64,000 nucleotides of DNA, from contig JBQNCN010000001.1 of assembly GCA_052169395.1 (NCBI GenBank), forward strand, positions 602,819 through 666,818. Reading direction: 5' to 3'. Below, one piece after another: positions 18,465 to 27,582 of the stretch; the first letter of the stretch is position 1; every line of letters begins with the position of its first letter. Origin of the DNA: Fimenecus sp052169395 (GTDB lineage Bacteria > Bacillota > Clostridia > Oscillospirales > Acutalibacteraceae). The notes under the pieces were generated by a model. It saw nothing but the letters and a program-made list of their open reading frames with translations. It was not told where the DNA came from and made no database searches. The position numbers and the translations under genes are program-made.

Positions 18465-18529
18465 TTCACTCGCATATTAGCATAGTGCTTTTATATATTC
18501 AAGTAATCTTTTATCCTTAAGAAAATGTC

Positions 18530-18670
18530 CTAAAAATCATATTTTTGAGGATCCAACCCTGCAGCTAAAAGCACTATTTTTCTTTCTTCCGAATCCATGA
18601 ATTCTAGTTTGTCTGGATCAAATCCAGACAATTCTAATTCGGTTCTACTACTGTCATTATTCTCTGACAC
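18530..18670 (-). CDS. Small acidic protein upstream of the methylase
   Basis: A 46-residue frame beginning with GTG (18668-18670), eight bases after a perfect AGGAGG site. The product is strongly acidic, with two similar short units ending FDPDKLEF and LDPQKYDF. No helix-turn-helix is visible, so it is not an ordinary restriction controller protein. It lies ~65 bases before the methylase on the same strand and is probably in its transcript. It could be a modulator or a small partner of the methylase. The ribosome site argues for a real gene; the function is unknown. Confidence 0.6.
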   Translation of the reverse strand: MSENNDSSRTELELSGFDPDKLEFMDSEERKIVLLAAGLDPQKYDF

Positions 18671-18885
18671 AACTCACACCTCCTCACCAAATGCATGTTA
18701 CTATATGAGCTGTATTTTACACACTTGCATTTCCTAAAAAACGGACTCTATTTATATTATTCGCGCACGTCTTAGACACTACGATTTTTTATCCCCCCTC
18801 TTAAAACCTAGGGTTTTATATACATATTTTTCTGCTAAAAACACAGGTACATATTTTCTGAAAATGCCCTGAAACCCGCATGAAA

Positions 18886-20238
18886 TCAAGGTTTTCTTAA
18901 AAGCAAGCAAACGGTTTCCACATGTATTGTTCTGGGAAACATATCGACACAAGTTATTTTAGATGGAGCAAAGCTTTTTTCGGCAAAAAGCTTTAAATCT
19001 CTTGCAAGTGTGGCAGGATCGCATGAAACATAGACAAGTTTTTTCGGATTAAACCTTGTAATAGTTTCAATAAGTTCCTCAGAAATTCCCTTTCGAGGCG
19101 GATCAACAGCTATCACGTCAATTTTTATATTCTTTTTTTCAAAAAACTTTGCAGCTTCTGCGGCATCCGAACATAAAAACTCCGTATTATTTATACCATT
19201 CAAATTTGCATTTTCTTTTGCGTTTTGAATTGCAGATTCAACAATCTCCACGCCATAAAGCTTTTTTACTTTGTCTGCAAGGGTAAGTCCTATTGAGCCC
19301 GCTCCACAATATAAATCCAAAAAAGTTTCGGTTCCGTTCAGCTTTAAAAATTCTCTCACCAGCATATAAAGTTTTTCACAGCCTTTATAGTTCACTTGAT
19401 AGAATGTATTAGGAGAAATTTTAAGCTTTATACCTAAAAGCTCATCTTCAATATATTCCTTGCCAAAAATAAATACATTATCATATCCTAAAATAACGTT
19501 AGTTTTTTCTTTATTTATATTAAGCGCAATGCTTTTAATAGTTTTAATTTTTGAAAGTCTTTTAACAAGAATATTTGAAAACGGTAGTTTTTCTCCGTTA
19601 ATTACAAGAGTACATGCTATTTCCCCTGTCTTTTCCGCTTTTCTTAAAAATATATGTCTAACAAGTCCTTTATTTGAAACTTCATCATAAGCATTTATTT
19701 TAAATTCTTCTAAAAAGTTTTTTATTATTTTTATTATTTCCTTAAAGATTTCCGGCTCCAAAAAACAGTCATCAATCTCTGTAATCTCATGTGTTCTTTT
19801 TTTATAAAATCCTATCTGAATCTTGCCATTTTTCATTCTTACAGGATATTCAGCTTTATTTCGATACCTCTTTATTTCGGAAGTAATTATTTTATCGACG
19901 GTTATATCAATCCCGCCGATATGTTTAAGGCAATCATTAACATATGAAAGCTTATAGCTTTTTTCTGCGGCATAACTCATATTCTGATAAGTACAGCCCC
20001 CGCATTTCCTGAAGTATTTGCATTCGCTTTCAATTCTGTCCTCAGACGGCATCAAAAGTTTTATTATCTGTGCCTGTGCCCAAGTTTTCTTTGCTTTTTT
20101 CACTATTGCCAAGACTTTATCCCCTGGAACTGCACCATCCACAAAAACAGTCTGTCCATTAAACCTTGCAACTCCCGAACCGGAATTTGCAAGTGATTCT
20201 ATATATAATTCAATTTTCTGATTTTTAACGAGGCTCAT
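18886..20238 (-). CDS. rlmD: 23S rRNA (uracil-5-)-methyltransferase, RlmCD/RumA type
   Basis: 450 residues. An N-terminal TRAM domain (1-~58) is followed by a Cys cluster CKYFRKCGGCTYQNM for an iron-sulfur centre, a central domain, and a Rossmann methylase domain with FLDLYCGAGSIGLTLAD (SAM binding), AVDPPRKG and the catalytic Cys in YVSCDPATLARD. It methylates C5 of a uridine in 23S rRNA (U747 and/or U1939 by analogy). It could instead be the tRNA-m5U54 enzyme of the same family. Its ATG overlaps the stop of a 38-residue membrane protein (ATGA), so the two are translationally coupled. Confidence 0.9.
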   Translation of the reverse strand: MSLVKNQKIELYIESLANSGSGVARFNGQTVFVDGAVPGDKVLAIVKKAKKTWAQAQIIKLLMPSEDRIESECKYFRKCGGCTYQNMSYAAEKSYKLSYVNDCLKHIGGIDITVDKIITSEIKRYRNKAEYPVRMKNGKIQIGFYKKRTHEITEIDDCFLEPEIFKEIIKIIKNFLEEFKINAYDEVSNKGLVRHIFLRKAEKTGEIACTLVINGEKLPFSNILVKRLSKIKTIKSIALNINKEKTNVILGYDNVFIFGKEYIEDELLGIKLKISPNTFYQVNYKGCEKLYMLVREFLKLNGTETFLDLYCGAGSIGLTLADKVKKLYGVEIVESAIQNAKENANLNGINNTEFLCSDAAEAAKFFEKKNIKIDVIAVDPPRKGISEELIETITRFNPKKLVYVSCDPATLARDLKLFAEKSFAPSKITCVDMFPRTIHVETVCLLLRKP

Positions 20239-20351
20239 TTGCGCCCCCTTTTTAAAAGCTCAAAAATAAAAAGTCCACCGAATATTGTGGCAGCTAAAAC
20301 AACAAATACCATCTCCGTATTTCTTTCAAAAAGAGGAAAAATATCAAACAT
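20235..20351 (-). CDS. 38-residue single-pass membrane protein
   Basis: Short frame starting at the ATG 20349-20351, seven bases behind an AAAGGATG site, and ending in a TGA that overlaps the rlmD ATG by four bases. The product has an acidic N-terminal part, a hydrophobic helix (about residues 14-31) and a basic tail LLKRGRK, so it should sit in the membrane with the tail inside. No family is recognised. The coupling with rlmD may mean only that it drives rlmD translation, or that the peptide itself has a role. Confidence 0.6.
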   Translation of the reverse strand: MFDIFPLFERNTEMVFVVLAATIFGGLFIFELLKRGRK

Positions 20352-20413
20352 AAAACATCCTTTAATAACCATACAGGAATTATATTGCAGAGAAACATTT
20401 AAGTCAAACAAAT

Positions 20414-20435
20414 ACCACTGCCTTTCGGCAGTGGT
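20414..20435 (-). terminator. Rho-independent terminator of the opp operon
   Basis: Stem ACCACTGCC / GGCAGTGGT with a 4-base loop about 25 bases beyond the oppA stop codon, followed in minus-strand sense by a moderately T-rich tail (ATTTGTTTG). Confidence 0.75.
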
Positions 20436-20456
20436 TTGTTTCGGTTTGTTATTAAA

Positions 20457-22310
20457 TTATTTCTTGACTGTACAGTACATAAAGAATTTATAGCCAAGCG
20501 GTGAAGAGAAGAAGCCCTCTACATTCTTATCAAGCATATAAATGTCTGTATAATAGTAAAGAGGGGTAATGCATCCCGTATCCATAACCATATCTTCAGC
20601 AAGATGCATCATCTTGTTTCTGATTTCGGCGTTGTCACTCTTTTTGATTTCTGAAATAAGAACATCATAGGTTTCAGCCCATGTACCGTTCTCAACCTTT
20701 TTATCTATTCCAAATGGAGTAAGATCAAGGTTGTAAGCTTTAAGTCCGGCTTTTTCGCCTTTACCGAACTGAACATCATTATTTCCTGAAACTGATACCC
20801 ATAAATCAAGGAAAGAAATAGGATCGTTGTAATCTCCTAACCATCCGTTTCTTGCAAGAGTGAAGTCGCCCTTCTTTCTTGTTGCAACAAAGGTCGCCCA
20901 TTCCTGATTTTCAAGATTCACCTTAATTCCGACATTACCTAATGCAGACTGAACATATTCAGCAATAGCCTTATGTGCATCACTCGTATTATAAAGGTAT
21001 GTAATAGTTGGGAAATTAGTAAATTTCTTTGAGGCTTCATCATATTTATAATATTTTTTAAGCATCTCAACAGCTTTATTGAAATTGCCCTCAACAGCTT
21101 CCTTGGAAGCATCATAGTATCCAACATAGCCGTTCTTCGCCTTATCGCCTGCGGTCTTATAGAATTCAGTACCATCAGGATTTGTAAGACCCATAGCAAC
21201 AAATGAAGATGCAGGAACCTGACCTGCCTGTGCAATATTATCGCAGATATTGGTTCTGTCAATAAGAAGAGAAAGCGCTCTTCTGATTTCACTTTCAGCC
21301 TTTGCTTTTTCAACGCCTTTAAGAGCACTGTCAGCAGGAAGAAGATTGAAATTCATATTCCAGTTAATATAGTATGTTCCAAGCTGACCAACAACCTTAA
21401 ACTCATCACTATTGTTCTTTTTAAGGTTCTTAATTTCGTTTGTAGGAACATCATCAATAAACTGCCATGTCTTATTTTTGAAGTTATTGAGCATATTATC
21501 CGACTTATCACTCAAATAGAAATTCAAAGTCTTCATTGTAACATTCTTTGCATTCGGGTGATTATCATTCTTTGTCAGTGTAATAAGACTGTCATGAGTC
21601 CATGATGCAAGCTTATATGCACCGTTGCAAACATAGGTTGCGGGATCCGTCGCCCAATTTTCATTTTGTACTGCAGATTCTTTTACAGGAAAGAATGACG
21701 GGAATGCAAGAAATTCATTCCAATAAGGCACATCAGTTGTAAGAGTTACCTTAAAGGTCTCATCATCAGGAGCTTCAATATTAAGTTTTGCATCCGGATT
21801 TACAGGCTTGTCATCCTTAGGATTATCCGGAGTTCCGTTATCATTCATCTCCCACATCTTTTCATAGCCGTCAACTATTTCAAACATATATGCATAATCA
21901 GCTGCAAGTGCTACCGAAGCCGCACGATTCCAAGCATATACGAAATCCTTAGCTGTTACAGGCGTCCCATCAGACCACTTACTGTTTTTATCAAGCTTAT
22001 ATGTGTAAGTGATTTTACCATCAGCAGTCTTTTCCCCTTTCGGAAGTTCCTTTGCAACATCAGGAACAACCTGAAGTTTACCGTCCTTCTGCTCCCATTT
22101 AGCAAGACCTGAAAACATGTGTGATATTAAGGTAGCTCCGTCAACGGTAGTGTTTCGTGCAGGGTCAATTGACTTAGGCTCTGATGCAAGACATACATTA
22201 AGCTGTTCAGTATTTCCGCTCTTTTTTCTGTTTTTGAAAAAAAGAACACCGCCTACAACCAAAACAAGCACTAAAACCACTGCAATGATTGCTTTTGTTT
22301 GTTTTTTCAT
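20457..22310 (-). CDS. oppA: Oligopeptide ABC transporter substrate-binding protein
   Basis: About 617 residues of the SBP_bac_5 (cluster C) fold, with family features such as LASEPKSIDPARN near the mature start, TYTYKLDKNSKWSDGTPVTAKDFVYAWNR-like sequence around 115-145, and repeated strand signatures later. It binds peptides outside the cell and feeds OppBC. Unusually there is no lipobox: residues ~8-24 form a membrane helix with no Cys after it, so the protein seems anchored by an uncleaved N-terminal helix. The start was moved to the second ATG, which has correct spacing from GGAGG. It is the last gene of the opp operon. Confidence 0.9.
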   Translation of the reverse strand: MKKQTKAIIAVVLVLVLVVGGVLFFKNRKKSGNTEQLNVCLASEPKSIDPARNTTVDGATLISHMFSGLAKWEQKDGKLQVVPDVAKELPKGEKTADGKITYTYKLDKNSKWSDGTPVTAKDFVYAWNRAASVALAADYAYMFEIVDGYEKMWEMNDNGTPDNPKDDKPVNPDAKLNIEAPDDETFKVTLTTDVPYWNEFLAFPSFFPVKESAVQNENWATDPATYVCNGAYKLASWTHDSLITLTKNDNHPNAKNVTMKTLNFYLSDKSDNMLNNFKNKTWQFIDDVPTNEIKNLKKNNSDEFKVVGQLGTYYINWNMNFNLLPADSALKGVEKAKAESEIRRALSLLIDRTNICDNIAQAGQVPASSFVAMGLTNPDGTEFYKTAGDKAKNGYVGYYDASKEAVEGNFNKAVEMLKKYYKYDEASKKFTNFPTITYLYNTSDAHKAIAEYVQSALGNVGIKVNLENQEWATFVATRKKGDFTLARNGWLGDYNDPISFLDLWVSVSGNNDVQFGKGEKAGLKAYNLDLTPFGIDKKVENGTWAETYDVLISEIKKSDNAEIRNKMMHLAEDMVMDTGCITPLYYYTDIYMLDKNVEGFFSSPLGYKFFMYCTVKK

Positions 22311-22368
22311 AAACATCCTCCTTATATTTATATTCAGTACAGAAACCGAAAAATCTGTACCATATATA

Positions 22369-23346
22369 CTAACTGTTTATCTCCGCCACTCTATGACATG
22401 CAACAAAATGCCCTTTGGAGACCTCCTCAAGCTTCGGCATTTCTGAAGCACATGATTCATTTGCATGTGGGCATCGTGTTCTAAACGGACATCCTGACGG
22501 AGCATTAAGCGGACTTGGAATATCTCCACTCAATATTATTCTCTTATTCTCTCTTGCAGTTTTAGGGTCAGGAACAGGTACTGCAGATAAAAGAGATTTT
22601 GAATAAGGGTGGAGAGAATGCGAATAAATCTCCTCCGCATCTGCAAGCTCAACAAGCCTTCCCAAATACATAACCGCAATTCTTGTGCTTATATGACGTA
22701 CTACAAGCAAATCATGAGAAATAAAAAGATAGGTTAAGCCCATTTCATCCTGCAGTTCTTTAAACATATTAATTACCTGTGCCTGAATTGATACATCAAG
22801 TGCAGAAACAGGTTCATCACACACAAGAAAATCAGGATGCATTGAAAGAGCCCTTGCAATACCTATACGTTGCCTTTGCCCGCCTGAAAATTCATGTGCA
22901 TATCTTGCAGCATGCTCGCTGTTAAGTCCAACTCTCGACATAAGTTCAAGTATTCTTTCCTGTCTTTCAGCTTTATTTTCATACATTTTATTTATATCAA
23001 GCGGCTCACCTATAATATCGGATACAGTCATCCTAGGGTTAAGAGAAGAGTATGGATCCTGAAATACCATTGCAGATTTTTTTCTGAATTCCTTTATATC
23101 CGACTTGGATTTAATTTCCTTACCCTTATAAATAACAGTGCCTGAAGTCGGCTTATAAAGATGAAGGAGTGTTCTTCCGACGGTAGTTTTACCACAGCCT
23201 GATTCACCTACAAGACCAAGAGTTTCACCCGAATTTATTTTAAAGGAAACATCATCAACAGCCTTTAGCGGTTTTGTTTTAAACCAACCGACATTTATAT
23301 CAAAATACTGCTTTAAATTTTTAATTTCAATAAGAGTTTCCGACAT
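22369..23346 (-). CDS. oppF: Oligopeptide ABC transporter ATPase OppF
   Basis: 325 residues with Walker A GESGCGKTT, signature FSGGQRQR, Walker B LVCDEPVSALD and the H-loop ISHDL. The C-terminal oligopeptide/dipeptide extension carries the Cys-rich motif CPFRTRCPHANESC, which in related transporters holds an iron-sulfur cluster. With OppD it forms the ATPase pair that powers peptide import. Its ATG begins one base after the oppD stop, showing tight coupling. Confidence 0.95.
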   Translation of the reverse strand: MSETLIEIKNLKQYFDINVGWFKTKPLKAVDDVSFKINSGETLGLVGESGCGKTTVGRTLLHLYKPTSGTVIYKGKEIKSKSDIKEFRKKSAMVFQDPYSSLNPRMTVSDIIGEPLDINKMYENKAERQERILELMSRVGLNSEHAARYAHEFSGGQRQRIGIARALSMHPDFLVCDEPVSALDVSIQAQVINMFKELQDEMGLTYLFISHDLLVVRHISTRIAVMYLGRLVELADAEEIYSHSLHPYSKSLLSAVPVPDPKTARENKRIILSGDIPSPLNAPSGCPFRTRCPHANESCASEMPKLEEVSKGHFVACHRVAEINS

Positions 23347-24345
23347 TTATCTCACCGTCTCTTCTTTTGCACTGCTATATTTATCACGCACATTCATCCA
23401 ACAAGCCGAAGCATGACATTCATTTAAAAATATTCTCTCAGCAGGCTGCTTAAGACAAATTTTCATTGCATTATCACATCTCGGCGCAAATGGACAACCT
23501 TTAGGCATATTTAAAAGATCGATAGGCGTTCCAGTTATCGGCTGAAGCTTTTTTCCCTTTGTAGAAAGAGTGGGAATTGACCTCAAAAGTCCTTTTGTAT
23601 ATTCATGATGAGGATTATAAAAAATTTCATCTGCCGTGCCCTGCTCACAAATTGAACCCGCATACATAATTATTATTTCATCACACATTTGTGCAACTAC
23701 TCCCAAGTCATGAGTAATCATAATAATCGACATTCCAAGCTTTTTCTGTAGAGCCTGCATAAGCTCAAGAATCTGTGCCTGTATTGTAACATCAAGTGCC
23801 GTAGTGGGCTCATCTGCAATAAGAATATCAGGTTCACTTGCAAGTGCCATAGCTATCATAACTCTTTGACGCATACCACCTGAAAGTTCAAACGGATATT
23901 GCTTAAGTCTTTTTTCAGGTTCATTCACATTTACAAGACGAAGCATTTCAAGTGCCCTTTCAGTTGCTTCCTTTTCTGTTCTTCCCGTGTGAAGAAGTAT
24001 AGCCTCTTCAAGTTGATGCCCTACCGTATATGTAGGGTTGAGTGAAGTCATCGGATCCTGAAATATAATTGAAATTCTATCTCCCCTTACGGTTTTCATT
24101 ACCTTTTCAGATGAATCCACAAGCTCTGTTCCATCAAATTTTACAGAACCGGAAACAATTTTTCCTGTTGATGCAAGAATTTGCATTATAGAATATGCTG
24201 TTACGGATTTACCCGAACCCGATTCTCCAACTATACCCAAAACTTTACCCTTTTCAAGCGTAAATGAAACACCGTTTACCGCCTTAACTTCACCTGAATC
24301 CGTAAAGAAAGAGGTGTGAAGGTCTTTTACTTCAAGTAATGCCAT
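23347..24345 (-). CDS. oppD: Oligopeptide ABC transporter ATPase OppD
   Basis: 332 residues with Walker A GESGSGKS, signature LSGGMRQR, Walker B LIADEPTTALD and H-loop ITHDLG. The C-terminal CPFAPRCDNAMKIC motif is typical of peptide-transporter ATPases. It partners OppF in the dimer under the OppBC membrane channel. It follows oppC after ten bases and abuts oppF. The length is normal and all ATPase motifs are present. Confidence 0.95.
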   Translation of the reverse strand: MALLEVKDLHTSFFTDSGEVKAVNGVSFTLEKGKVLGIVGESGSGKSVTAYSIMQILASTGKIVSGSVKFDGTELVDSSEKVMKTVRGDRISIIFQDPMTSLNPTYTVGHQLEEAILLHTGRTEKEATERALEMLRLVNVNEPEKRLKQYPFELSGGMRQRVMIAMALASEPDILIADEPTTALDVTIQAQILELMQALQKKLGMSIIMITHDLGVVAQMCDEIIIMYAGSICEQGTADEIFYNPHHEYTKGLLRSIPTLSTKGKKLQPITGTPIDLLNMPKGCPFAPRCDNAMKICLKQPAERIFLNECHASACWMNVRDKYSSAKEETVR

Positions 24346-24355
24346 AATATACCTC

Positions 24356-25444
24356 TCAACTCTTTAACTTAGGATCAAACGCATCTCTTAAACCATCGCC
24401 AAAAAGATTTAGCGATAAAACAATAAGAGAAATCACTACTGCGGGAATTATGAGTCGATATGCATAAGAATTAAGTCCATTCAAAGCATCAGATGCAAGA
24501 GAACCCAAGGACGGCATCGGTGCATTTACACCGAGTCCAAGAAATGAAAGATAACTTTCTGTAAAAATAGCACTGGGAATCTGAAGAGCAGTTGAAATAA
24601 CAATTACTGAAATACAATTAGGCAAAAGATGTTTTTTTATTACCCACCTTGCCTTAGCACCCGATGCATTAGCCGAAAGCACATATTCTTCTTCTTTCAA
24701 AGATAAAATCTGTCCTCGAATAAGCCTACACATTGAAACCCAATAAAGAAGTGCAAAAATTATGAATAAACTTATTATATTTCCTCCGATATTACCAAGA
24801 ATCGTTCCGTCGATTTTATCAGCGATTGAAACCTTAAGTACCGATGATAAAAGAATTATCATAAGCATATCGGGAAGCGAATAGATTATATCTACTACTC
24901 GCATTGTTATCATATCAAACTTACCGCCTACATATCCTGAAATAGACCCTATTGTAAGTCCAATAATAAGTACAATTATTGATGCAAAAAATCCGACTGC
25001 CAGAGAAATTCTGGTGCCATAAACCACACGGATAAAATAATCACGTCCCGCACTATCCGTTCCGAAAACATGCGGTACAACTTTTTCTCCGGCATCAATC
25101 TTCTTTTGCTCCGCAACGGAATATTCGAACGGTTTTAAATTATTATATGAACTGTCAACAGGCTTTCCCGGAATATTTCCAAGCTGAGTTTCATAAGCAT
25201 ATGGCCAAAACATAGGAATAAAAATTGAAGAAAGAGCTATTAAGAGTATTATAATAAAACTTACAAACGCAACTTTATTTTTGACAAGTTTTTTTACACC
25301 ATCCTTAAAAAAAGTTGTGGAATCACGCATTGTAACGATATATTCTTTTTCTTCTTCTGTTGCAGGTAAAAAGTCATCAACATTAATATGCATTGTCGGA
25401 AGCTCAACATCAGTGTTAAGCACAGGTTTTGTATTCATCTTCAT
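24356..25444 (-). CDS. oppC: Oligopeptide ABC transporter permease OppC
   Basis: 362 residues. A long cytoplasmic N-terminal part (~1-60) is followed by about six membrane helices and the permease coupling motif around ANASGAKARWVIKKHLLPN, which contacts the ATPases. The FGTDSAGRDYF motif after the first helix is typical of the OppC/DppC group. It forms the transport channel with OppB, whose stop lies ten bases upstream. The N-terminal extension of ~60 residues is somewhat longer than in most relatives. Confidence 0.93.
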   Translation of the reverse strand: MKMNTKPVLNTDVELPTMHINVDDFLPATEEEKEYIVTMRDSTTFFKDGVKKLVKNKVAFVSFIIILLIALSSIFIPMFWPYAYETQLGNIPGKPVDSSYNNLKPFEYSVAEQKKIDAGEKVVPHVFGTDSAGRDYFIRVVYGTRISLAVGFFASIIVLIIGLTIGSISGYVGGKFDMITMRVVDIIYSLPDMLMIILLSSVLKVSIADKIDGTILGNIGGNIISLFIIFALLYWVSMCRLIRGQILSLKEEEYVLSANASGAKARWVIKKHLLPNCISVIVISTALQIPSAIFTESYLSFLGLGVNAPMPSLGSLASDALNGLNSYAYRLIIPAVVISLIVLSLNLFGDGLRDAFDPKLKS

Positions 25445-25454
25445 TTAATCAACC

Positions 25455-26384
25455 TCACTCAAGCTCAATTCTCGGGTCGGCAATTTTATACATAACGTCC
25501 GACACTAAATTCATAATAACAATAAGTGTTGCAAGCACAATGGTAGTCCCCATAATAAGCGGATAATCTCTACCGGTAATTGAATTTACAAAAGCTCTTC
25601 CTATTCCCGGAACAGCAAAAATTTGCTCAACCACAAGAGATCCAACAACAATATATGCAAGCATAGGTCCAAAATATGTTATAACGGGAATAAGTGAATT
25701 CTTAAGTGCATGTCCAAAAATTATTTTATTTTTAGGAACACCTTTCGCTTTTGCCGTTCTTATATAATCTCTCCCCAATACATCAAGCATAGATGAACGG
25801 GTAAGTCTTGTTATATAAGCCATAGGATAAAGCGAAAGTGTAATAACAGGCAACACCAATCCATCTACTGTAGATCCATTTGCCGGGAACCAGCCGAATT
25901 TTATTGAAAAAATCAAAAGCAAAAGTGAGCCCATAATAAACGACGGCATAGAAACAAACGCCGTAGTAATAACCATAATAATCTTATCAACAAGTTTGTC
26001 TCTGTTTAAAGCAGCAGCCGAACCTAAAACAATACCCTCGGCAAGTGCAAGAAATGCCGCAATAATTCCAAGCTTGGCAGATGTACGAAGGCCATCAAAA
26101 ATAATATCCGAAACACTTCTTCCAAGTTGTTTCAATGACGGTCCAAAATCTCCTTTAGTTATAATTCCCTTCAAATAATTTGTGTACTGCTCAGATAACG
26201 GCTTGTCGAGCCCGTATTTTGCCTCAAGCGCAGCTTGTGCTGCAGGAGAAACCGCTTTTTCACCAATGAAAGGTCCACCGGGGACTGCTCTCATAACAAA
26301 GAAAGTAATGGTAATAACAACCCATACAGTCAAAATTGCCATTCCCAATCTTTTAAAAATGTATAATACTGTTTTTGAATTCAT
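25455..26384 (-). CDS. oppB: Oligopeptide ABC transporter permease OppB
   Basis: 309 residues with about six membrane helices. It has the N-terminal signature VFFVMRAVPGGPF-like region near residue 30 (the exact local reading is TFFVMRAVPGGPF) and the coupling motif RTAKAKGVPKNKIIFGHALKN at about 206-226. It is the first gene of the oppBCDF-oppA operon, read on the minus strand. The ~150 bases upstream are AT-rich and must hold the operon promoter, which I could not place. It takes up peptides of several residues together with OppC. Confidence 0.93.
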   Translation of the reverse strand: MNSKTVLYIFKRLGMAILTVWVVITITFFVMRAVPGGPFIGEKAVSPAAQAALEAKYGLDKPLSEQYTNYLKGIITKGDFGPSLKQLGRSVSDIIFDGLRTSAKLGIIAAFLALAEGIVLGSAAALNRDKLVDKIIMVITTAFVSMPSFIMGSLLLLIFSIKFGWFPANGSTVDGLVLPVITLSLYPMAYITRLTRSSMLDVLGRDYIRTAKAKGVPKNKIIFGHALKNSLIPVITYFGPMLAYIVVGSLVVEQIFAVPGIGRAFVNSITGRDYPLIMGTTIVLATLIVIMNLVSDVMYKIADPRIELE

Positions 26385-26535
26385 AACAACAACTCGCCCA
26401 AATCAATATAGTATATAATATAAAATTAAATATAGTAAAAATAATAATATAAAATGAATATAAATGCAAGTTTATCGAATTTTTTCACACTACAATTAAA
26501 TGCATCTTCGTTTTCATACAATACAGCAAACAAAA

Positions 26536-26561
26536 GCGCCTACGCTCACTGCGTGGCGCCA
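26536..26561 (-). terminator. Terminator behind the tRNA gene
   Basis: Directly behind the tRNA CCA end in minus-strand sense, a hairpin of GCGCC-A-CGC and GCG-TA-GGCGC with a 5-base loop is followed by TTTTGTTTG. The small internal bulge does not prevent folding. Confidence 0.7.
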
Positions 26562-26638
<77 letters not shown>

Positions 26639-26713
26639 AAACTTAATTAATTATACCACGGCTTTTGCTGTTTAGCAAGTTAAAGGTTTAAAGTTTTTGT
26701 AATAAAACAGATA

Positions 26714-26741
26714 TTGACATTTCAAATATATAATGTATATT
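26714..26741 (+). promoter_or_regulatory. Sigma-A type promoter of the rhodanese-lipoprotein gene
   Basis: TTGACA (26714-26719), a 16-base spacer and TATATT (26736-26741), 18 bases before the ATG, with AGGAGG at 26747-26752. The -10 box falls close to the ribosome site, implying a very short leader. Confidence 0.6.
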
Positions 26742-26758
26742 AAATTAGGAGGAATTAA

Positions 26759-27187
26759 ATGAAAAAGATAACATTTATAACTTTTGCAATATCCATTTCA
26801 GTTGTTTTGATATTTACCGCCTGTTCAAAAAATCATTTTGTTACTACCGCTACACCAACAACAAGAAAAACTGTTAACGGCTATACGAAAATATCACAAA
26901 AAGAAGCAAAAAGGCTTATGGATACCGAAAATAACCTTATAATACTTGATGTACGTACAAAATCAGAGTATAACGAAGGCCATATAAAAAACGCAGTATT
27001 GCTTCCCAATGAAGAAATAGGAAACACTTTACCCAAAGAACTTCCAAACAAAAATCAGCTTATTCTTATATATTGCCGTAGCGGCAACAGAAGCCGTCAG
27101 GCTGCAGAAAAACTGATAAAATTAGGCTATACGAATGTAAAGGACTTCGGTGGAATAAACACATGGGAATATGATACTGAAAATTAA
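26759..27187 (+). CDS. Rhodanese-like lipoprotein
   Basis: 142 residues. A signal peptide ends in the lipobox FTAC (Cys at about 22), so the mature protein is lipid-anchored on the outer face of the membrane. A rhodanese domain follows, with DVRTKSEYNEGHI and the active-site loop YCRSGNRSRQAA, whose Cys is present. It would carry persulfide sulfur or act in thiol redox chemistry at the surface. It starts after GGAGGAATTAA and is followed 10 bases later by a small GNAT-like gene, forming a two-gene operon. Confidence 0.88.
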   Translation: MKKITFITFAISISVVLIFTACSKNHFVTTATPTTRKTVNGYTKISQKEAKRLMDTENNLIILDVRTKSEYNEGHIKNAVLLPNEEIGNTLPKELPNKNQLILIYCRSGNRSRQAAEKLIKLGYTNVKDFGGINTWEYDTEN

Positions 27188-27197
27188 GGAGAATTAA

Positions 27198-27467
27198 ATG
27201 AATTTTATACATGAAAAAGAACGCATTTATATAAATGACAAAAGTGGAAAACTTATTGCAGAAATCACCTTTCCCACAAAAGACGGAGTTTCCACTATAG
27301 ATCACACCTTTGTTGACGAAAGTCTTCGCGGACAGGGAGTGGCCGGAAAGCTTATGGAGGAAGCTGCAAATCATATTTTAAACAACAACAATAAAATTTC
27401 AGCAACTTGTTCATATGCTGTTAAATGGCTTGAAAAACACCCAGCATACAAACCATATATAATATAA
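27198..27467 (+). CDS. Small GNAT-like N-acetyltransferase (YjdJ type)
   Basis: 89 residues. It has the short acetyltransferase pattern DHTFVDESLRGQGVAGKLMEEA, which is the acetyl-CoA loop (R-G-Q-G-V-A), followed by a final CSYAVKWLEKHPAY segment. This compact form matches the small GNAT group that has a Cys in the last conserved motif (SYAVKW..HP). The substrate is unknown. It starts after AAGGAG and forms an operon with the rhodanese lipoprotein gene. Confidence 0.88.
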   Translation: MNFIHEKERIYINDKSGKLIAEITFPTKDGVSTIDHTFVDESLRGQGVAGKLMEEAANHILNNNNKISATCSYAVKWLEKHPAYKPYII

Positions 27468-27534
27468 TATTTTTGTAATTCAATAAAAATTTATAAATGA
27501 CGGTTATTTAAAACTGTTTTTAATTATTGAAGAG

Positions 27535-27569
27535 AAAACCCTTAAAGCGATGTTCGCTTTAAGGGTTTT
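27535..27569. terminator. Strong bidirectional terminator (pnp / GNAT gene)
   Basis: A 16-base-pair perfect stem (AAAACCCTTAAAGCGA with TCGCTTTAAGGGTTTT) and a 3-base loop lie 14 bases beyond the pnp stop and 68 beyond the GNAT stop. The built-in A/T ends act as U-tracts on either strand. Confidence 0.9.
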
Positions 27570-27582
27570 CATTAAATCTTAA

